Below are positions 1 to 8,867 of a stretch of DNA of 64,000 bases, one piece after another. Source of the DNA: Scleromatobacter humisilvae (GTDB lineage: Bacteria > Pseudomonadota > Gammaproteobacteria > Burkholderiales > Burkholderiaceae_C). The notes under the pieces were generated by a model that saw nothing but the letters and a program-made list of their open reading frames with translations, searched no databases and was not told the origin of the DNA. The stretch is taken from assembly GCF_023231945.1 (NCBI RefSeq), contig NZ_JAJLJH010000009.1:124001-188000 (forward strand). The letters run 5' to 3'. Positions within the stretch are counted from its first letter, which is position 1. Each line of letters starts with the position of its first letter. Both the position numbers and the translations under genes were made by a program.

Positions 1-1233
1 CAGTACGAGGCCGCGCGCGCCGCCTACCGCGACGCCATGACGATCGCCCAGGCCGCCGGGCTGCAGCGCCGCGCGACGCAGTACGCGATATCGCTCGGCG
101 CCGAGGAGCTTCGCCTCGACCATCCCACCGAGACGCTGGCCGCGCTGGACCGCGCCAAGCCCTTCCTCGCGACGCACAACGAGCCCGCGCTGGAACGCGA
201 GCGCCTGCGCGACGAGACGCTCGCGCTGCTGGCGCTGGGGCGCGTCGCCGAGGCCAAGGCGAAGCTGGCCGAGGTGCTGGCGCGCTACGACAGCGAGACC
301 GGCCCGAACGCGCGCATCGGCGTGCTGCGCGACCTCGGCCCCGCCCTGGCCCACGCGGGCGACCGCGCCGGCGCGCTGGAGCTCTACACGCGCGAGCAAC
401 GCCTGCTGCAGGCGCGCAACGACACGCGCTACGACCGCGACATGCAGGACGTCCAGAAGCTGATCAAGGACGAGAACGAACGCCTGCAGGCGCAGCGCGC
501 GGCCCGCTGGAGCGGCGCCGCGGTCGCGGGCGTGCTGCTGGCGCTGGTCATCGGCTTCGTCGCCCGCCGCCAGATCGCGCGCAACCGCCAGCTCGCGAGC
601 CGCAACGACGCGCTGCGGCTGCAGGTCGAGCACGATCCGCTGACTGGCCTGGCCAATCGCGCGCACCTGCAGGCGCGCGTGGCCGCGGCCGGCGCGCCGT
701 TCGAGGGCGCGCTGTTCCTGATCGACGCCGACCACTTCAAGGCCATCAACGACCGCTACGGCCACGCGGCCGGCGACAGCGTGCTCGTCGCGATCGCGCG
801 CCGCCTCGAGGCCGTGCTGCGCGAGCGCGACGTGGTCGTGCGCTGGGGCGGCGAGGAATTCCTGGTGATGGTCGAGGCGATGCCCGTCGCCGAGGCGGTC
901 GTGCTGGCGCAGCGCCTGATGCACGCGTTCGTCGACAGCCCGGTGGTCGCGGACGGCCAGGAGATCGCGATCTCCGCGTCGATCGGCTTCGCCGTCTTCC
1001 CGCTGCACGGCACCCCGCCCGGCCTCGCGTTCGACGCCGCCTTCGCGCTCGTCGACGCCGCGATGTACCACTCGAAGAATCAGGGCCGCGACTGCGCCAC
1101 GTGCATCCGGTCGCTCGATCCGGTGCTGCCGCTGGACATCTCGTCGCTGCCCGCCACGCTGGCGCAGGCCGCCGCCGACGGCCGCGCGATCCTCGACGTG
1201 CATCGGCCCGCGGAGACGGCTTCGCCGACCTGA
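1..1233 (+). CDS. GGDEF diguanylate cyclase with helical-repeat sensor part, 5' truncated by window edge
   Basis: The frame is open from base 1, so the true start lies upstream; at least 410 residues are present. The N-terminal part is helical and alanine/arginine-rich, like TPR repeats of periplasmic or cytoplasmic sensor regions. A single membrane helix (about residues 173-190) follows, then a short coiled linker and a GGDEF domain (about 215-365). The active-site motif is GGEEF (283-287). An RxxD inhibitory-site motif (RERD) lies five residues before it, so a catalytically active, product-inhibited cyclase making cyclic di-GMP is expected. The DPLTGLANR motif typical of the domain start is present. 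The gene stands alone, and a hairpin follows at 1292-1313. The function class is secure; the signal sensed is unknown. Confidence 0.9.
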   Translation, partial: QYEAARAAYRDAMTIAQAAGLQRRATQYAISLGAEELRLDHPTETLAALDRAKPFLATHNEPALERERLRDETLALLALGRVAEAKAKLAEVLARYDSETGPNARIGVLRDLGPALAHAGDRAGALELYTREQRLLQARNDTRYDRDMQDVQKLIKDENERLQAQRAARWSGAAVAGVLLALVIGFVARRQIARNRQLASRNDALRLQVEHDPLTGLANRAHLQARVAAAGAPFEGALFLIDADHFKAINDRYGHAAGDSVLVAIARRLEAVLRERDVVVRWGGEEFLVMVEAMPVAEAVVLAQRLMHAFVDSPVVADGQEIAISASIGFAVFPLHGTPPGLAFDAAFALVDAAMYHSKNQGRDCATCIRSLDPVLPLDISSLPATLAQAAADGRAILDVHRPAETASPT

Positions 1234-1291
1234 ATTCCGGAGGAGCGATGTCGATGGCGTCCGGATCCGGGGTCGCGTCGACGCCATGAGA

Positions 1292-1313
1292 AAGGGCCGC
1301 GAGTGCGGCCCTT
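1292..1313. terminator. Bidirectional terminator hairpin between convergent genes
   Basis: A 9-bp perfect stem AAGGGCCGC/GCGGCCCTT with loop GAGT lies between the GGDEF gene (plus) and the efflux pump gene (minus). A-rich and T-rich flanks are short, so termination strength is uncertain. Confidence 0.7.
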
Positions 1314-1330
1314 GTCGTGGGTGCAGGCGC

Positions 1331-2899
1331 TCAGTGCGCCCCGCCGGCGTCCACGGACGGTCCGCCCCCGCCGGCGATCTTCGGCGGGCGCCTCGTGAAC
1401 CAGATCGTGACGATCAGGAACAGGAACGTGATGGCCGAGCCGATGAAGACGTCGTCGGCGGCCCAGGTGAAGGCCTGGACGTCGACCAGCCGGTTGATGC
1501 TCGCGTACGCGCCGTTGCCCGCGATGCCGGCCTGGTTCAGCAACGTCGTCGCGCCGTTGAGCGCGTTGCCGTTCAGGCCCATCTGTTCGACCAGCCGCGC
1601 ATGGTGCAGCGTGGCGCGGTTGTCCCACAGCGTCGTCGCGATCGACGTGCCCATCGCGCCGAACATGATCCGCACGAAGTTCGACAGGCCGGCGGCCGCG
1701 GGGATGCGTTCCGGCGGCAGGCCGGCCAGCGTCAGCGTCGTCAGCGGGATGAAGAAGAACGCCATCGCGCCGCCCTGGATCAGCGTCGGCAGCAGGATGG
1801 TGACGAAGTCGGTGTCGGACGTGAAGTTCGACCGCATCCACAGCACCAGCGAGAACAGGACGAACGCGCCGGTGGCCATCCAGCGCGGATCCCATTTCGC
1901 GACGTTGCGGCCGACGATGGGCGTCAGCAGGATCGCGAGCACGCCCACCGGCGCGAGCGCCATGCCTGCGTCGGTGGCGGTGTAGCCCATGTACTGCTGC
2001 AGCCACAGCGGCAGCAGCACGACGTTGCCGAAGAACAGGCCATAGGCGATGGCCAGCGTGGCCGCGCCGAACAGGAAGTTGCGTCGCGCGAAGAGCCGGA
2101 TGTCGACCACCGGGTGGTCGTCGGTCAGCTCCCACGCGATGAACACCGCGAGCGCGATGACGACGATGACGGCCAGCGTGACGATGGTAGAGGAGTTGAA
2201 CCAGTCCAGCTCCTTGCCCTTGTCCAGCATGATCTGCAGCGAGCCGACCCACAGCACGAGCATGGCCAGGCCGACGCCGTCGATGGGACGCTTGACGATG
2301 GGTGTCTCGCGCTTGTTGTAGATGCTCCACGTCACGCCCGCGGCGAAGATGCCGACGGGGATGTTGATGTAGAAGATCCAGGGCCACGTCCAGTTGTCCG
2401 TGATGTAGCCGCCCAGCAAGGGCCCGGCCACGGGCGCGACCAGCGTCGTCACGCCCCACAGCGCCAGCGCGGTGCCGGCCTTCGCGGGGGGATACGTCGA
2501 CAGCAGCAGCGTCTGCGACAGCGGGATCATCGGCCCCGCGACGAAGCCCTGCAGCACGCGGAAGGCGATCAGCAGCTCGATCGACGGCGCCAGGCCGCAC
2601 AGGATGGACGCGATCACGAACAGGATCACGCTCATCGTGAACAGGCGCACCGCGCCGAAGCGCTGCGTCAGCCAGCCGGTCAGCGGCACCGAGATCGCGT
2701 TGGCGACGCCGAAGCTCGTGATGACCCACGTGCCCTGCGAGATGCTCACGCCCAGGTCGCCCGAGATCGACGGCAGCGACACGTTGGCGATCGACGAGTC
2801 GAGCACGTTCATGAAGGTCGCCAGCGACAGCGACAACGTGCCCATCACGAGCGCCCCGCCCTTCAGGGGCGCGCGCGCCGCTGGTGCGGGAGAGCTCAT
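1331..2899 (-). CDS. emrB: DHA2-family MFS multidrug efflux pump (EmrB-like)
   Basis: This 522-residue inner-membrane protein belongs to the 14-helix DHA2 drug:H+ antiporter family. The first helix region carries NVLDSSIANVSLPSI, typical of EmrB/QacA motif D1, and the start of helix 5 region has the antiporter-type sequence GPLLGGYI. Length agrees with E. coli EmrB (about 510). Its start overlaps the stop of the adaptor gene by four bases (ATGA), so the two are translationally coupled. With the adaptor and outer-membrane factor upstream it should form a tripartite pump that expels hydrophobic or weakly acidic toxicants. Expression is probably controlled by the MarR protein at the head of the operon. 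The exact substrate cannot be read from the sequence. Confidence 0.92.
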   Translation of the reverse strand: MSSPAPAARAPLKGGALVMGTLSLSLATFMNVLDSSIANVSLPSISGDLGVSISQGTWVITSFGVANAISVPLTGWLTQRFGAVRLFTMSVILFVIASILCGLAPSIELLIAFRVLQGFVAGPMIPLSQTLLLSTYPPAKAGTALALWGVTTLVAPVAGPLLGGYITDNWTWPWIFYINIPVGIFAAGVTWSIYNKRETPIVKRPIDGVGLAMLVLWVGSLQIMLDKGKELDWFNSSTIVTLAVIVVIALAVFIAWELTDDHPVVDIRLFARRNFLFGAATLAIAYGLFFGNVVLLPLWLQQYMGYTATDAGMALAPVGVLAILLTPIVGRNVAKWDPRWMATGAFVLFSLVLWMRSNFTSDTDFVTILLPTLIQGGAMAFFFIPLTTLTLAGLPPERIPAAAGLSNFVRIMFGAMGTSIATTLWDNRATLHHARLVEQMGLNGNALNGATTLLNQAGIAGNGAYASINRLVDVQAFTWAADDVFIGSAITFLFLIVTIWFTRRPPKIAGGGGPSVDAGGAH

Positions 2900-4233
2900 G
2901 ATTGCTTGTGGTGATGGTGCCTGGTTGCAGAAGCGACCTTGACCGACGAGGCCGCCGCCGTCGGCGCGGAGGCCGCCACCGGCGCGTCCTGCACCTTGAT
3001 GCGGCCGCCGCCGTTGGCCGCGACGATGCGCGCGACTTCGGCGTCGGCGTCGTGCTGCAGCGAGTCGAACACGGTCGTCGAGGCGATGGCGCCCTGCGCC
3101 TGCGTGCGCGGCGTGTCGGACACCGAGCGGCCGCTCTCGTCGGCCACGTTGACGCTGACGTTCATCGACAGGCCCACGCGCAGGGGGTTTTGCGCGATCT
3201 CCTTCGGATCGAGCGAGATCCGCACCGGCACCCGCTGCACGACCTTGATCCAGTTGCCGGTGGCGTTCTGCGCCGGCAGCAGCGAGAACGCCGCGCCGGT
3301 GCCCGCGCCCAGGCCCTCGACCTTGCCGTGGAAGACCACGTGCTTGCCGTAGACGTCGGCCTCGAGCGTGGCGGGCTGGCCGATGCGCAGGCGCTCGAGC
3401 TGGCCTTCCTTGAAGTTGGCGTCGACCCAGGCGTTGTCCAGCGTGACGACCGACATCAGCGGCACGCCGGCCTGCACGCGCTGGCCGACCTGCACGCTGC
3501 GGCGCGCGACGGTGCCGCTGACGGGCGCGGGCACGTCGGCGCGCTGCACCGCGAGCCAGGCCTCGCGCACCTTGGCGGCGGCGCGCTGCACGTTCGGGTG
3601 CTCGGCGACGCTGGTGCCTTCGGTCTGCGTCTGGTTGGAGCTGAGCTGTTCCCTGGCGGCGTCGAGCGCGGACTTGGCCGCCGTGTACGCGCTCTTGGCC
3701 GAGGCCAGCGTGTCGGTCGCGTGGCTGAATTCTTCCTTGCCGACGGCGCCGCTCTGCACCAGCGGCTGGCGGCGCGTGACGTCGTCCTGCGCCTTGTCGA
3801 GATCGGCCTTCGCGCGCGTCGCGTCGGCGGCGCGGGCGTCGATCTGCGCCTGCAGCGTGGAGTTGTTGGCGAACAGGATGCGCGTCTCGCGCACCGTCGA
3901 CGCGAGCGCGGCCTCGGCCTGGTCCAGCGCGACGCGCGCGTCGGCCGGATCGAGCTTGACCAGCAGCTGGCCGGCCTTGACGAAGTCGGTGTCGTCGGCG
4001 TTGATGGCCGTGACCGTGCCGCCGGCCTGCGCCGTGATCTGCACGACGTTGGCCTGCACGTAGGCGTTGTCGGTGGACTCGGAGTGGCGGCCCGTCATCC
4101 AGTAGTAGATGCCGTAGCCGCCGCCGATCACCAGCACGGCCACCGCGATCGCGGTCAGCGCGGTGCGGCGCTTGGGGTTGCCGGCCGGCGGCGTGGTGAC
4201 GGGGGCGGCGTTGTCGTTGGCAGGTGCGTTCAT
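2896..4233 (-). CDS. emrA: HlyD/EmrA-type membrane-fusion adaptor
   Basis: This 445-residue periplasmic adaptor has a short cytoplasmic tail and one membrane helix (about residues 25-46). A biotinyl-lipoyl-like half motif follows (about 55-100, starting STDNAYVQANVV, a hallmark of EmrA), then a long alpha-hairpin coiled coil (about 105-215), then the second lipoyl half and beta-barrel (about 230-345). It bridges EmrB-like pump and outer-membrane factor. The C-terminal tail beyond residue about 360 is longer than usual, low-complexity, and ends in RHHHHKQS; this might bind metal or be a simple-sequence extension. It starts four bases after the stop of the outer-membrane factor and overlaps the pump gene by four bases. 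Confidence 0.92.
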   Translation of the reverse strand: MNAPANDNAAPVTTPPAGNPKRRTALTAIAVAVLVIGGGYGIYYWMTGRHSESTDNAYVQANVVQITAQAGGTVTAINADDTDFVKAGQLLVKLDPADARVALDQAEAALASTVRETRILFANNSTLQAQIDARAADATRAKADLDKAQDDVTRRQPLVQSGAVGKEEFSHATDTLASAKSAYTAAKSALDAAREQLSSNQTQTEGTSVAEHPNVQRAAAKVREAWLAVQRADVPAPVSGTVARRSVQVGQRVQAGVPLMSVVTLDNAWVDANFKEGQLERLRIGQPATLEADVYGKHVVFHGKVEGLGAGTGAAFSLLPAQNATGNWIKVVQRVPVRISLDPKEIAQNPLRVGLSMNVSVNVADESGRSVSDTPRTQAQGAIASTTVFDSLQHDADAEVARIVAANGGGRIKVQDAPVAASAPTAAASSVKVASATRHHHHKQS

Positions 4234-4237
4234 GATC

Positions 4238-5854
4238 TTAGGCGGGCGTGAGGTTGTCGTTCTTGGCGGTCGTCGTCGGTGCGGACGCGGCGGCGGCCGG
4301 TGGTGTGGCGAGGGTGCCGGCGGTCCAGCCGCCGCCCAGGGCCTTCATCAGCTGGGCCTGGACGTCCAGCGCGCGGTATTCGAGGTCGACCTCGAGGCGG
4401 CGCTCGGACAGCATCTGCGTCTCGGCGTTGAGCACGATCAGCGCGTTGCCCAGGCCCTGGCCATAGCGCGACTGCGAGAAGTCGTAGCTGGCCGTCGAGG
4501 CCTCGAGCGCCTGGCGCTGCAGCGCGAGCTGGCGGCCGATGGAGGCCGCCGAGGTCGAGGCGTCGGCCGCCTCGCGCACGGCGTCGATCACCTGCTGGTT
4601 GTAGGCCTGGATCGCGGCGTCGCGGTCGGCGTTCTTGCCCTTCAACTGCGCGCGCAGCGTGCCGCCCTCGAAGATCGGCAGGTGGATCGCCGGGCCGAAC
4701 GACCAGTTCTTGCTCGGGAGCTGCAGCAGCTTGTCGAGGTGGATCGCGTCCAGCCCGATGGCCGCCGAGAAGTTGATGTCCGGGTAGAACTGCGCACGCT
4801 GCGACGCCACTTCCTGGCCGGCCGCCTCGACGCGCGCCAGCGCGGCGGCGACGTCCGGACGGCGCGCGACCAGGTCGGCACCCAGCACCGGCGGTTGCGG
4901 CGAGACGTGCAGCTGGTCCAGCGTCGGCGCAAGCGTGGCGGTCGCATCCATCGGCTGCGCCGTGAGCGCGGCCAGCATGTGGCGCGTCAGGCCGATCTGC
5001 TCGTCGAGCGATTCGATCTGCGCGAGGGTGTCGGGCAACGCGCCCTCGCCCTGCTTCTGCTCGACGACGGTGTCGAGGCCCGCGCCCACGCGCTGCTTGA
5101 TCAGCGTCAGCATCTGCGAGCGCTGGTCGTAGGTGCGCTGCGCGACGACGCGCTGGCTCTCGAGGCGCGCCAGCGAGAAATAGGTGCGCACGACCTGCGC
5201 CGCGAGCTGCTGCGCGGCGACGTTGGCGTCGGCCCTGGCGGCGCGCGCCTGGCCCAGCGCCGCGTCGAGCTCGTGCCGCGTGCGGCCGAACACGTCGGCG
5301 TCCCACGTGAGGCCCAGGCCGAGGTCGGACTGGTTGACGACGCTGCCGCCGTACGGCGGCGGGAAGATGCCGTTGCGCGAGAGCAGCTCGCGCGTGACGG
5401 AGCCGCTCGCCTGCACCTGCGGCAGCTCGGTGCCGTGCACGGCTTCGGCCACCGCCTGCGCGCGCGTCACGCGCGCCTGCGCGGCCGCGAGGTTGGGCGA
5501 GCCTTCGAGGGCCTTGGCCACGAGCGCGTCGAGCTGGGCGTCGCCGAACTGCTTCCACCATTGCGCGTCGACGGCGGTCGTCTGCTGGTCGGCCGGCAGG
5601 CCCATCGAGACGGCGGTCCGCTGCACGGCAGGCGCGCTCTGGTGGCCGAAGTCGGCGCAGCCGGCCAGCATCAGCACGGCGGCCGACGCCACGGCCAGCG
5701 CGACGGTGCCGGCGGAGAGCATGCGCGGCATGTCGAGGTCGAGGACGCGGTGCTGCGTCTGCTTGGCGACGCGCGAATCGCGCTGCGCCGGTTCACCGGT
5801 CTGCGGCGCCGCGCCGGCGCGACGGGGGCATTCTTGTTGTTGGTTGGCGGGCAT
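4238..5854 (-). CDS. NodT-family outer-membrane efflux lipoprotein
   Basis: This TolC-like outer-membrane channel protein completes the tripartite pump. The open frame gives 538 residues. A lipoprotein signal with lipobox LAGC follows the internal methionine at residue 42 (ATG at 5731), and the 41 residues before it look unlike any export signal. The mature protein may therefore start from 5731, although neither start has a convincing ribosome-binding site. The start at 5854 lies ten bases from the MarR stop, which favours coupling. Two OEP domains (about 110-290 and 310-500) with repeated helices are visible, including the FPPPYGG and LGLTWDADVFGR segments typical of NodT proteins. Gene order MarR-OMF-EmrA-EmrB is common in Burkholderiales. 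Confidence 0.9.
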   Translation of the reverse strand: MPANQQQECPRRAGAAPQTGEPAQRDSRVAKQTQHRVLDLDMPRMLSAGTVALAVASAAVLMLAGCADFGHQSAPAVQRTAVSMGLPADQQTTAVDAQWWKQFGDAQLDALVAKALEGSPNLAAAQARVTRAQAVAEAVHGTELPQVQASGSVTRELLSRNGIFPPPYGGSVVNQSDLGLGLTWDADVFGRTRHELDAALGQARAARADANVAAQQLAAQVVRTYFSLARLESQRVVAQRTYDQRSQMLTLIKQRVGAGLDTVVEQKQGEGALPDTLAQIESLDEQIGLTRHMLAALTAQPMDATATLAPTLDQLHVSPQPPVLGADLVARRPDVAAALARVEAAGQEVASQRAQFYPDINFSAAIGLDAIHLDKLLQLPSKNWSFGPAIHLPIFEGGTLRAQLKGKNADRDAAIQAYNQQVIDAVREAADASTSAASIGRQLALQRQALEASTASYDFSQSRYGQGLGNALIVLNAETQMLSERRLEVDLEYRALDVQAQLMKALGGGWTAGTLATPPAAAASAPTTTAKNDNLTPA

Positions 5855-5863
5855 GGGAGTCTT

Positions 5864-6379
5864 TCAGTCTGGGGTCGCTGAATTGTTGGCAGTGGCGGCG
5901 CGCAACGCGTCGCCATTGGCGCGCATGCGCTTGAGCATGCTCAGCAGCGCGCGCCACTCTTCCTTCGAGAAGCCGGCCAGGTGCAGGTTGAGCACCTCGG
6001 CGAGCACGGCGGGGACGACCGCCGCCACCTCGCGGCCGGCGTCGGTCAGTTCCAGGTTCACCACGCGCCGGTCCTCGCTCGAGCGCACGCGCGCGACCAG
6101 GCCCTTGGCCTCGAGGCGGTCCAGCGCGCGCGTCATCGCGCCCGGGTCGCTCTGCAGCGTGCGCGCCAGCTCGGCCACGGTCTGGCATTCGCCGTGGGCC
6201 AGCTTGAACAGCGGCACCCACTGGGCGTGCGTGAGATCGTGGTCGACCAGGCGGCGGTCGACCTGGTTCGTGATGGAGGCCATGACGCCCTTCATCACCG
6301 AGCCGACGCTCTCTTCCGTGGTGTAGGCCTCGGCGGAGTAGAAGTCGGCCCGCACGAGGGGATCGTTGGTGGATGACAT
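5864..6379 (-). CDS. MarR-family transcriptional regulator of the efflux operon
   Basis: This 171-residue winged-helix regulator has an N-terminal dimerisation helix region, then a helix-turn-helix around residues 75-100 (TVAELARTLQSDPGAMTRALDRLEAKGLV) and the wing with the characteristic DRRVVNLELTDAG motif. It resembles EmrR/MprA: binding of a toxicant would release it from the operator and raise expression of itself and the pump genes. It is the first gene of the minus-strand operon. A candidate operator palindrome (TTGCTTAGGCAG) lies 16 bases upstream of its start. Confidence 0.93.
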   Translation of the reverse strand: MSSTNDPLVRADFYSAEAYTTEESVGSVMKGVMASITNQVDRRLVDHDLTHAQWVPLFKLAHGECQTVAELARTLQSDPGAMTRALDRLEAKGLVARVRSSEDRRVVNLELTDAGREVAAVVPAVLAEVLNLHLAGFSKEEWRALLSMLKRMRANGDALRAATANNSATPD

Positions 6380-6394
6380 GGGATGCGAATATAC

Positions 6395-6406
6395 TTGCTT
6401 AGGCAG
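6395..6406. promoter_or_regulatory. Candidate MarR operator
   Basis: TTGCTTAGGCAG is an imperfect palindrome close to TTGCCTAGGCAA, with four of six base pairs matched. It lies in the 132-bp divergent gap between marR and the ABC exporter gene. It sits where a repressor would cover the marR promoter. Assignment is inferred from position and symmetry. Confidence 0.45.
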
Positions 6407-6511
6407 TCAATGCATCGACAATGATTGAATAGGCTTTTATTGTGTGGGGGAATACCCTTTGTCACGCCGGAAAAAGCCGCAGGTCAGAGCCACCCCGTAG
6501 ACTGAACACCC

Positions 6512-8365
6512 ATGACTACAGCTTCCGAACGCGCGAAGGCGGCGACTCCGCGCTCGCTGTCAGGCCTCCTCCCGTTCCTGCGCCCCTACCGTTGGCGCAT
6601 CGTCGCGGCGATCGTGTTCCTGGTGGCCGCGTCGCTGACGACGCTGGCGTTCCCGGTCGCGCTGCGCAAGCTGATCGACGGCGGCCTGGGCGCGTCGTCC
6701 GCCGCCGGCGCCGGCTCGGCAGCCGCCAACGGCGAGCGCGTGATGGCGCTGCGCGACCACTTCCTCGCGCTGTTCGGCGTCGGCGTCGCGCTGGGCGTGT
6801 TCTCGGCGCTGCGCTTCTATTCGGTCACCTGGCTGGGCGAGCGCATCACGGCCGACCTGCGCAGTGCCGTCTACCGCCACGTCGTCCGGCAGAGCCCGGC
6901 CTTCTTCGAGACCAACGCCACCGGCGAGGTGCTGTCGCGCCTGACCACCGACACCACGCTGGTGCAGCAGGTCGTCGGCTCCAGCCTGTCGATGGGCCTG
7001 CGCAACGGCGTGATGGGCGTCGGCGCGATGGTGATGCTGATCGTCACCAACCCGTACGTGATGACGCAGGTCCTGGGGATCCTGATCCTCGTCGTCGCGC
7101 CGACCATGGTGTTCGGCCGCCGGGTGCGCAAGCTCAGCCGTGCCAGCCAGGATCGCGTCGCCGACTCCAGCGCGATCGCCGCCGAGGTGCTCAACGCGAT
7201 TCCCGTCGTGCAGAGCTACACGCAGGAGGCGCGCGAGGCGGCGCGTTTCGAGGTGTCCACCGAGAACGCGTTCGACACGGCCAAGCGGCGCACGCGCATG
7301 CGCTCGTTCCTGGTCGCCTTCATCATCAGCGCGACCTTCGGCGCGTTGCTGTGGGGCCTTTATCAAGGCACGCAGGCGGTGCTTGGCGGCAAGATCACCG
7401 CGGGGCATCTCGGCGAGACGGTGGTCTACGTGATGCTGCTGGTCAGCAGCGTGGCGGTGCTGTCCGAAGTCTACGGCGACCTGCTGCGCGCCGCCGGCGC
7501 GACCGAGCGGCTGATGGAGCTGCTCGCCGCCGTGTCGCCGGTGACCGATCCCGCATCGCCGAAGCCGCTGCCGCCCACGCGCGCGGGCTCGGCGGTCGAA
7601 CTCAGCCACGTGCAGTTCCACTACCCGTCGCGTCCGCTGCACGCGGCGCTCAGCGACTACACGCTGCGCGTGAGGCCGGGCGAGACCGTCGCGCTCGTGG
7701 GTCCCAGCGGCGCCGGCAAGAGCACGGTGTTCCAGCTGCTGCTGCGCTTCTACGACACCGGCGCCGGCGCCGTGATGGTGGACGGCGTCGACGTGCGCGC
7801 CACCGCGCTGCACGAGCTGCGCTCGCGCATCGGCATCGTGCCGCAGGACTCGACCGTGTTCTCGGCCAACGCGCTGGAGAACATCCGCTACGGACGGCCC
7901 GACGCCAGCGACGACGAGGTCAAGGCCGCGGCCCGCGCCGCCTTCGCCGAGGAGTTCATCCTGCGCCTGCCCGAGGGCTACGAGACCTTCCTCGGCGAGC
8001 GCGGCGTGCGCCTGTCCGGCGGCCAGCGCCAGCGCATCGCGATCGCGCGCGCGATGCTGAAGAATCCGCCGCTGCTGCTGCTCGACGAGGCCACCAGCGC
8101 GCTCGATGCCGAGAGCGAACGGATGGTTCAGGCGGCGCTCGAGGCCGCGATGGCCGACCGCACCACGCTGGTCATCGCGCACCGCCTGGCCACCGTCCAG
8201 AAGGCCGACCGCATCATCGTGATGGAACAAGGCCGCATCATCGAAGAGGGAAACCATCAGGAATTGATGCAGCGCGACGGCCTCTACGCCAAACTTGCCA
8301 GAATGCAGTTCCACACCGCTCCGCTCGATCCCTTCGCCGAGACGGCCGAATCGCAGGAAGCCTGA
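6512..8365 (+). CDS. ABC exporter half-transporter (fused membrane and ATPase domains)
   Basis: This 617-residue protein has six membrane helices (about 25-330) followed by a nucleotide-binding domain. Walker A GPSGAGKST lies near residue 398, signature LSGGQRQR near 505, and Walker B LLLLDEATSALD near 527. A histidine switch (VIAHR) is also present. The family includes MsbA, LmrA/BmrA and related multidrug or lipid exporters; homodimerisation is expected. The start has no clear ribosome-binding site, but a TAGACT element lies eight bases before it, so the transcript may be leaderless. It is divergent from the MarR operon, so the same operator might affect it. The substrate is unknown. Confidence 0.93.
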   Translation: MTTASERAKAATPRSLSGLLPFLRPYRWRIVAAIVFLVAASLTTLAFPVALRKLIDGGLGASSAAGAGSAAANGERVMALRDHFLALFGVGVALGVFSALRFYSVTWLGERITADLRSAVYRHVVRQSPAFFETNATGEVLSRLTTDTTLVQQVVGSSLSMGLRNGVMGVGAMVMLIVTNPYVMTQVLGILILVVAPTMVFGRRVRKLSRASQDRVADSSAIAAEVLNAIPVVQSYTQEAREAARFEVSTENAFDTAKRRTRMRSFLVAFIISATFGALLWGLYQGTQAVLGGKITAGHLGETVVYVMLLVSSVAVLSEVYGDLLRAAGATERLMELLAAVSPVTDPASPKPLPPTRAGSAVELSHVQFHYPSRPLHAALSDYTLRVRPGETVALVGPSGAGKSTVFQLLLRFYDTGAGAVMVDGVDVRATALHELRSRIGIVPQDSTVFSANALENIRYGRPDASDDEVKAAARAAFAEEFILRLPEGYETFLGERGVRLSGGQRQRIAIARAMLKNPPLLLLDEATSALDAESERMVQAALEAAMADRTTLVIAHRLATVQKADRIIVMEQGRIIEEGNHQELMQRDGLYAKLARMQFHTAPLDPFAETAESQEA

Positions 8366-8383
8366 TCTCACCCCGCCTGACGA

Positions 8384-8821
8384 ATGACGACCCCACCCGA
8401 AGACGTCGACGCCTTGTTCGACGCGCCCGCTGCGCCGCCCGCGCCCGTCTTGCCGACCAATCCGATCCTCGGCGGCGCGCCATCGGCGGACGGCCGCAAG
8501 GAGCACCGGGTCAAGGTGTCCTGGCCGGCGCGCGTGCAGTTGCCCAGCGGGAAGGTGATCGAGCTGCGCGTGCGGGACTTGTCGGAAAGCGGCGTCGGCC
8601 TGCTGACCGAATTTCACATTCCGCCCAGCACGGTGCTGAATTTCGTCGTCGGCGTTCCCGGCCTGCACGAGCCGACGAAGATCACGCCCGTGACGGGCAC
8701 GATCAAGACGACCTACGTCGTCGTGCAGGGCCGCGACCTGTGCTGCGGCGGCATGTGGGTGTCGCTGCCGGCCGAAGGCCGCGACATCCTCGACAAGTGG
8801 ATCCGCCGCCTGCGCAAGTAG
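8384..8821 (+). CDS. PilZ-domain cyclic di-GMP binding protein
   Basis: This 145-residue protein is mostly one PilZ beta-barrel. The RxxxR motif (RKEHR, about residues 37-41) and the second motif DLSESGVG (about 64-71) are both intact, so cyclic di-GMP binding is expected. The N-terminal 30 residues are proline/alanine-rich and probably disordered. It starts 18 bases after the ABC exporter stop, so the two may be co-transcribed, but no functional link is evident. Three diguanylate cyclases are encoded elsewhere in the window. A strong terminator follows. Confidence 0.9.
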   Translation: MTTPPEDVDALFDAPAAPPAPVLPTNPILGGAPSADGRKEHRVKVSWPARVQLPSGKVIELRVRDLSESGVGLLTEFHIPPSTVLNFVVGVPGLHEPTKITPVTGTIKTTYVVVQGRDLCCGGMWVSLPAEGRDILDKWIRRLRK

Positions 8822-8839
8822 CCGCGGCGCGCAATGAAG

Positions 8840-8865
8840 AAGGCCGCCCGTGGGCGGCCTTTCTC
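8840..8865. terminator. Intrinsic terminator between convergent genes
   Basis: A 10-bp stem AAGGCCGCCC/GGGCGGCCTT with a two-base apex is followed by TTCTCGTT on the plus strand. It sits between the PilZ gene and the convergent esterase gene and probably works in both directions. Confidence 0.75.
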
Positions 8866-8867
8866 GT